DNA of 64,000 bases from Bidens hawaiensis (Eukaryota; Streptophyta; Magnoliopsida; Asterales; Asteraceae), in assembly GCA_021521415.1 (NCBI GenBank), contig JAIQDT010009064.1, forward strand, positions 31,984 to 95,983. The letters run 5' to 3'. Numbering within the stretch: the stretch's first letter is position 1; every line of letters begins with the position of its first letter. The notes under the pieces are model-generated. The model did no database searches. It saw only the letters and a list, made by a program, of their open reading frames with translations, and was not told the origin of the DNA. Shown here in pieces: positions 57,343-64,000 of the stretch. The position numbers and the translations under genes are program-made.

Positions 57343-58494
57343 TGTCAGTCCCGTAACGATCACTCAAACTCACAATAAATGTAACAACACACACAAAAAA
57401 CTGTGTCGACAAGAAGGTTGGTGACTGTGCTATTTAGGGTAAGAACAAATGTTGTTAACGGCGGAATTAGAAACAAACAGAAGTGTTGCTTAAAGATTAT
57501 TAAATGTAATAGACACAAACAATATCTTAAAAGATTTCCATTTATAGAAAGGTTTCATACAAGTGTAAATCGAATAGGGTTTCTTTTAAGGAATGTTTAT
57601 CCGTACAAATCATTGAAAAACCGTCACACTCAATATCAAAAATATTCTCTTAGGTCTGAAAAGTGTAAGTGGCAGAATTTATGGTAGGCGTGTCCTAAAA
57701 TATTCTATTCATATGCCTACCACCACCTGACAGCTGTTATTCTTCTAGAAACCCTAATGATTGGAACATAATCATATTACATATTCAAAAACATTCTAAG
57801 TGTAAAAACAGGTCTTCGGGCACACTTTGTGCCATTTGTTTTCTACGAGCAGACCTGGTAACCTTGAAGTGTGCCGGTGAACAGTTCTCCGGGTAGACTT
57901 TACTTAAAGTATTTTCCTTTGAAAAGGAAAATACTCACCTAGCAGACTTCAATCTTCTTGACCATAGCAAACTTTGATCGTTATGGTCCTACGAGTAAAC
58001 TGTTCTTCATGTATCCCTTCAACTCTTTGTTAAATAATAACTTATTAAGCAAATCAAAGTGTGCTGGTAACAGTGTTTGAACTGTGCTGGTAGCACTGTA
58101 GCTTGCTAGGAGTTGAACCTTCCTGGAGAAAGTACTTCGAATATTTCTTGATCACATTCAACAAGCATGCTCGGGCTACTGTTTATTAATCAAACCTTGC
58201 TAGATCTTCCAAATACTTGGCTTCAAAATCTTGGTTTAGTCAAGGGTTTGCTAGTAAGCAAACTGGCTTGACTTGAAGAACACCTTTGCTAGAAGAAGTG
58301 AACCCTACTCGGATCATCACTTAAGAAGACTTCAAAAAGATAACTTTGCCCGATAGGCAAAATACCTTGCTAGGACAAGTAAAACCCTGCTCGGATGTCC
58401 AAATGTGCTCGGTTTCCATCAAAGGAGTGTTGAGAAGATTCCAATCTCCCTTATTCTTCCTTAAGTCATTTCATGTAAAATTCTTGACTCAACA
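57343..58494 (-). repeat. Second Sirevirus LTR flanked by both PBS and PPT
   Basis: Plus-strand TGTCAGTCCCGT ... GACTCAACA, 1,152 bp. On the element strand it starts TGTTGAGTCAAG. It is a different family from the LTR at 48224. The left side carries the PBS and gag start of one internal region, the right side the PPT and third ORF of another, so it is an internal LTR of a tandem or rearranged pair. Confidence 0.75.
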
Positions 58495-58511
58495 ATCTCC
58501 CCCTAGATTGG
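58495..58511 (-). other. Polypurine tract of second Sirevirus
   Basis: Minus-strand CAATCTAGGGGGAGAT directly before TGTTGAGTC, a typical copia PPT. Confidence 0.85.
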
Positions 58512-58845
58512 AACACCTCATCTGTCCCCAAACACCTCTTAGGTTACTTACACTTAGTGAAAAAAATACACATCAAATCAAAATCAAAATTACATATAAA
58601 AACAAATGATTACATAGTTGAAAGGTTGTCCAGTGGACATTACAAAGCAAACCCTACACTAAAAATCTTCATTTTCTTGCATTGTGGGCTGCTTGTCTTC
58701 TTCCAAGTATCACTGCTCCTGCCCTTTGGTGAAAAATGGATAGAATTAGATAATGAGGGTGATTCTCAGGAATTGTCATCTCCATTATATCCCTCAAATC
58801 TTCTCTGTGCAGAAAGGTCAGGTCTTCATCATTTCTGATAATGCC

Positions 58846-61800
58846 TATATAAGTCCGTCGAAATGACGAAGAATGTAATGGACTTCATTTTCTTTGTAGT
58901 CGATCTCAGTAATTGTGCCATTCTTCTGTACTTCATGATTCGGACGTGTCATTCTCCTTCTCATACATATACAAGTGTTCATATTGGACAAGAGGTTTTT
59001 GTTTCTGACCTTTGAAACATAGTCATATTCAGCATCCCTTATGTTCCTCAAACACTTAGCTCGTCTATTCTTTTCATGCTTTGTCAGCTCCCATTTCTTT
59101 CTTTGATCCAGCAGTGGAAATCCCTTTTCAGCTTCTTTTTCAAATATTTTGACAACTCATTCTATTGTCTCCCGACCATATTGTTTCTATCATGATAGTC
59201 ATATAAGTCAAGATTGGCCATTATTTCCAGCTGTTATCTTTTATATTCAACAAACTCATCTTTAAAAATGATCTCTCTTAACTGTCTACTTTGCATGATC
59301 ACTTTTAAAGTTTGAGAGACAAAGTCATAGTAGAGCAACATAGGCAAGTCTATGTTAGTTTGGGGCCTTTCTACCCTTTGAGTTCCACCTCTACTTGACT
59401 CACCCCTGTTTGTTGAAGTATGTCTCCTTGAAGCTGAGGGCCTGGTTGGAATAGACTTCATTGGTTTAGTGGCCCCCATTACTACAAACCTCTTCTTATA
59501 CATCTCTACAATCAGCTCAACAGGAATAGTCAACATGTCAAAGAGATTTTCTCCTCCTTCCTTGAATAATCGTCCAATCATCTCTAAAATCCTTTCATCT
59601 TGAAGTTGACCTACTGGTACAAATCTTCCACCTATAAAACTTCTCAGATTAACACCTTCTAACAACACTTTCTCCCATTCTGCCTTTAGTTCATAAAACA
59701 ACTGTTTCAGCTGTGCTTTACTCAATATATCAAAGGCTTTTTCATTCATTCCTTTCTGCTTCACCATCACATCTTTCAATATCTTTGTCATCTCCTCATT
59801 TTCCCATGGGTCTGTTTCAGTTTTTATTTCCACAGGAACAAGAGTATCTTGTGTTTATTTTCAACTTATCCTTTTCATTTTCAGCTTTCTGCTTCTCTCT
59901 CAATGTCTAAATCCGCCTATTCTTAACAGGTGGTTCGGGTTGATCTCTCTTTGATTGCTCTTTCTTTGTTAGTCTGTAGTAGTGAGATTCAACCGCTTGC
60001 TTTGACAAACTATCCACCAATTCAGGTGCCATACCACTATCAATCAAGTAACCACATTTTCGTGCATACTTCTTTCTCACTTCCTCTACTCTTTCTTTCA
60101 ACCTTGCCTCTTTCACAAACCTTTACTTCTCCTCTCTTTTAATTGTTTCCCTTGTTGTATTATTTCTGTCTTTCCAAATCATGGAAATTCATTCTGCTTA
60201 AGTCTTTCTCATTCAGTCCATGTTTTCTTAGATAATACAAAAACTTCAAAGAATCAATATTTTTCTTTTCAATGCTTTTCTTATCTCATAATCCTCTCTG
60301 TCAATCATCTTTTGCAACTCCTCATCTGAGAGAGGAGCCAGTCTTTCAAACCCGTATCCAAATCTTATCAATTTGATGACCAAGGGATTCTTCTTTTTAG
60401 CTTAATCAAGACTTCGTTGAATATTCGCCCTTTGTTCATTTGTCATTTCAACATGTGGGGACACAATATCAACTTTTTCAGCCTCAGCAGGCTTATCACC
60501 TTGTTTATTATCATCATTCTCATCTTCAGAGTCATCTTCTTTAGACGTATCTTCCTTTTCAGTGGACTCATTTACAACATCAATCTTTGCTTCTTCAGGA
60601 TTTAGTAAATCCTCAGGCCTAACTATCTGAATTGGTGTAGGCCTTATTGGACTTGCCTGCTCTTCTGGGCTTTCAACAAAATACTCATTTTTATCATCTC
60701 ATTTGGCTTCTTTTAGATTGGGTTAATCCTTAGGCCTTAATATCTTGATTGGAACAGGCCTCAAAGGGCTTTCCTTTTCTTCGGGACTTTCAACAAAACA
60801 TTCATTTTCATTGTCCCACTTAGCCCTTTTAGTTAACTTGTTTTTATCAGCCTGTTCATTAGCTTTCCTTTTTGTTGTATATATCTTTGCAAATCTATTC
60901 ACTTTGGCTGTGAACTCCTCATGTAACTTTGAGACCTTTTCCTTCAATGATTCTATGGTTTCTCCAGTTTCCCCCTTCTTTGAAGGTTCTTCCTGTTCAG
61001 CTTTCTCAGTCTCCTTCTCAGGTCCTTTGTCAGGTTGATTCTGGGATTGATTTAACATACTTACAACCATGGCTAAGGAATTATCAACCTCTTCAGCCCT
61101 TTTTATCTTTATCAGAGTTTCAATTACTTCTTGTTCCTCAACCCCTTCTTCATCAAACACTTTTCCAATGTTTGCTTGATCAATCAAATTTTCTTGCTCT
61201 GCCAGCTCTTCAGCAGTTAGGGTTTGGGAAATGTATTCCATCTCCCTTGTTTCTTTCATAACTTGTTCAAGCCTTCTGGCAGTAGCATCATTCTCATCCT
61301 CTTCCTCTTCATCAACATTTGCCTTAACAGGCTCTTCTTCCTTATCATCATTTGCAATAGCTTTCCCCTTTTCTAATATTCTTTTCTTTTCCTCTTCTGT
61401 TTTAGGGGTAAAGTTATCAATCTCATCACTCAAATCACTCACCTCCTTGTCATTTACAACCCTCTTGGAGCTTTTTTCAATAGTTTCTTGCTCAGTTTCA
61501 ATTAGCTCCTCAGTTGCATTATCTTCATTCTTTACATCAGTCTGTACATCAGTGGCAGTCATAACATCTGTCATAACATCAGTCTCTTTAGTGACCACTG
61601 TGTCAGTTGCTAGTGTTTCAATTGTTACTTTGTCATCAGCAGTTTGATTTCTCAGTTCAGCATCACTCTCTTTCTCTTTTCTTAACAACTCATCATTAAA
61701 ATCTCTAACAACAGTATTCAACACTTCATTGTTCACATCATAGTTCTGTTCATCATCCTCAGATCTATCACCTTCATAATCCTCATCAAAAATCATCCTC

Positions 61801-62979
61801 TCACCACTATCCTCATCATCACTATCACCATAAGTATTTAGTATACTTTTCAATCCATCATCAACATTGTCCTCATCAGCTCCAGTTGCCTCATCAATTG
61901 GAATAATCCCCCATGTTTTGGGGCAGCTGAGGTCTTCTCAACCTCTTGCTCCAGGGTTTGAATCTTTGAAAGTGCTTGGGCCAACTGAGCTTTCAATTCA
62001 TCATTCTCCTTTAACACCTCTTCATTCCTCTTCCTCAAAGTGGCATTTTCTAACAAAAGGTCCAATTTCCTGTCAAAAAGGTAAGTACCAGAGGGAGGGG
62101 TTAGTGGTGGTGAAGTAGAGAAAGGTTCAAGTATAGGATTGGTGGGTTGGTCTGTGGTTGGGGTCTGGGGTGGAAGGATTGGGGTAGTGGGAGGGCTTGG
62201 GTCTTCATTTATGTTTTCACTTGTTAAAGGTAAATGGTTGATGTTTGGTATTAGAAGGTTTTTGGTATGGATAATTGTGAATGTAGGTTGGATGGGTTGG
62301 TCCGAGGTTTGGGAATGGGTTGGGGATGTAATTGGGGTGGATGGGAATGGTTGTAAGTGTGTGGGAAGTGTTTCTGGAATATATGGTTCATGGGTAGGCT
62401 GGGTTTGTTCTATGTTGAAGGTTTGGGTAATGGTGTGAGGTGGTGATTGGTTTAAGGTTTCAGGTTGGTTTTGGGTTAGGGTAGGTGGTGTTTGAGGTGG
62501 GGTTTGGTCATGTGGTGGTGGTGATTGGTTTAAGGTTTCAGGTAGTTGTGTGGCTAAGGGTGTGGTTGGTGGTGTTGGTTGGGTTGAGACTCCCCCTGAT
62601 CATGTACATTAGTAATAACTACTCCTTCTCTTCATTACCATCTCCATCATCTCCCCCATCATTACTATCATCACTATCATCCTCCTCCTCCTCCTCTGAG
62701 GTTAACTCAGGTACTGGCATAATTTCAGCATCATGGTTCACTAACCATGGTAAAATATCAAATTCAGTGTTTGGATTGAATCTGCTAGTGCTGCCCTGAT
62801 TAGCAATCCGTTTGTAAGTATTGGGATTCTATAACACATGTGTTGTACCCATTGTGGGTAGATCTTCAAACTCTTGATTGAATATTATCGGCAGAAATCT
62901 GGGATAGGCTAGAAATTTGTCTTTTTTTGACATCTTCAGTATGCTCACCATTCCTTCAAAAATCATCTAGGAGAAGTTG
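58846..62979 (-). pseudogene. Second Sirevirus third ORF, long acidic coiled-coil protein
   Basis: Minus strand. From 62950: FEGMVSILKMSKKDKFLAYP and RFLPIIFNQEFEDLPTMGTT, then an acidic run (ELTSEEEEEDDSDDSNDGGD), a Pro/Thr/Gln-rich linker (62600-62100), a leucine-heptad segment (62065-61930, LRKRNEEVLKENDELKAQLA), a strongly acidic coiled coil (61853-60900), a basic nuclear-localisation-like stretch (TTKRKANEQADKNKLTKRAK) and a duplicated ESPEEKESPLRPVPIKILRP segment. After 60117 come a helical basic domain and the part at 59833-59234 (WEKVLLEGVNLRSFIGGRFV). It ends NNGTITEID-like text near 58900, just before the LTR. Frame breaks occur at about 61850, 60720, 60117 and 59900. The 5' end is cut at 62979 by a gypsy LTR. 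Function unknown. Confidence 0.7.
60610..60850 (-). repeat. Internal ~117-bp tandem duplication in third ORF
   Basis: FVESPEEKESPLRPVPIKIL (60800-60730) is followed by FVESPEEQASPIRPTPIQIV (about 60685-60615), a 39-codon duplication with moderate divergence. Confidence 0.75.
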
Positions 62980-64000
62980 TGTGACATTCATGACAAAACG
63001 AGGTACACTATATTCATTACGTAACAAGTAAACGATAAATCGGTTAATTCGTAGTGCTTAAACGAGTAATCGACCGATACTAAATACGACCCGTATACAT
63101 ACTGAGGGGTCATATACGAGTTATATATATGTTATAGAGGCTAACATATTGATATTTAGGCTCCAGTACGTTTAAAACTCTTTAAACGAAAAAGGTTTCG
63201 TTTATCGATACGCTATAAGCTTAAACGCAATCGTTAATGTCAAAACAAGCATTGTAGCATCCGTTAAGCCGAAAAAGATTTATAAAACACTTATATGACA
63301 TGTTCTAAGCAATCCGTGAAAATATTTTGGAATTTTACAACGAGTCAGTACGTTTTTCTTATTTTACAAAAATAAGCTGAAAAACACTCGTTTTTGCGCT
63401 ATTTCTCATACCCGAATTAATTTCCTTGCGAAAAACCGGACCCGAACTAAATTTAAAGTGGGCTTTTCATGTTTGGGCTTGTATGTATAGTTTAATGGGC
63501 CAAAACAGCCCATTAAGGTCCATTTAGAGGTTCCGATCGGAAATAAAGCAACTACCCCACATGTTTTTTTTTTTATAAAGCTTATACATTAAGCTTTCTT
63601 ATTCATTCCAACATACAACATATTTTGAAGTCCAGCAGCTCTAGCCCCTGTTCTCTCAACTCCCTTTCAAAAACCCTAAGGTAAGATCAAAGTTTATAAA
63701 GATTTAATCAAGTTTGATGCATATAATTAATATATAAACATGTTTTAGTTAGTTTTAAACATGTTTAACCATCCAAAAACCCTAAAAATCAAGTAAAATT
63801 ATGTTTTGATGTTAAACATGTTTACAAACCAGGAACATATACTTTTTTGGTCAAAAACGCGGATTAGAACATGAATACAACGTTTTTACGGTTAGAAAGT
63901 TCGGTTTGAACCCAAAACCGAAACCCTAATTATCAAGGCTGTTACATGGATGATTTATGCTTGGTTTGATGTTATATGATATGTAGATATACTGAGTTTG
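62980..64000 (+). repeat. Gypsy LTR, start only, runs off window
   Basis: Begins TGTGACATTCATGAC at the break in the third ORF. Shares AAGCCGAAAAAGAT and similar phrases with the LTR at 13603. A TTTATAAAGC box (63571) precedes a C/T-rich leader and a donor CCCTAAG|GTAAGATC at 63681, the same layout as in the other gypsy LTRs. No PBS is reached, so whether it is a 5', 3' or solo LTR cannot be told. Confidence 0.65.

Noticed and set aside
61231..61647. 138-codon Ser/Val-rich plus-strand ORF
   Set aside because: Antisense of the acidic coiled-coil third ORF. Glu and Asp codons read backwards give Ser, Phe and Val runs.
1..64000. tRNA, rRNA or other structural RNA genes
   Set aside because: TGGTATCAGAGC matches are retroelement primer sites, not tRNA genes, and no cloverleaf-like sequence was recognised by eye.

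Overview
This is a plant nuclear window, AT-rich and almost entirely made of nested transposable elements, with one recognisable host gene. The retroelement families point to an Asteraceae genome: Ty3/gypsy chromoviruses with LTRs of several kb, and Ty1/copia Sirevirus-type elements that carry a third, acidic coiled-coil ORF after pol. That assignment is inference from family resemblance. No bacterial, organellar or RNA-gene signal was seen.

Layout. 1-925: minus-strand Ty1/copia fragment. 926-13,600: non-coding sequence and small elements, including a gypsy LTR-like block, Helitron-like termini, a perfect 264-bp tandem duplication, captured host-gene exons (a golgin-like fragment and an unrecognised C-terminal exon), a ~48-bp minisatellite and a SINE. 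13,603-26,557: a complete, young, apparently intact Ty3/gypsy element with 3,431-bp LTRs, 5-bp ATAGT target-site duplications, PBS, PPT, an uninterrupted gag-pol ORF and an extra ORF before gag. 26,563-29,600: flank with a perfect 193-bp tandem duplication, another Helitron-like terminus, and a copia PBS plus LTR. 29,793-31,700: a four-coding-exon EF-hand gene (CML21-like) on the minus strand. 32,842-49,156: a decayed minus-strand Sirevirus interrupted at 41,859-46,806 by a pol-less plus-strand gypsy element. 49,157-50,480: third-ORF remnant of a neighbouring Sirevirus copy. 50,553-56,811: minus-strand gypsy LTR and pol remnant. 56,811-62,979: parts of another Sirevirus (gag start, PBS, LTR, PPT, third ORF). 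62,980-64,000: start of a further gypsy LTR.

The main point of interest is the intact gypsy element. Between its 5' LTR and gag it has an ORF of 208 codons encoding a Ser/Pro-rich protein with a C-terminal hydrophobic anchor. The LTR holds a good 5' splice donor after a UTR-like stretch. Strong 3' splice acceptors lie immediately before the accessory ORF start and again before the gag start. The same donor layout recurs in the other gypsy LTRs of the window. This suggests that separate spliced mRNAs express the accessory protein and Gag-Pol. It is a prediction from sequence, not a demonstrated system.
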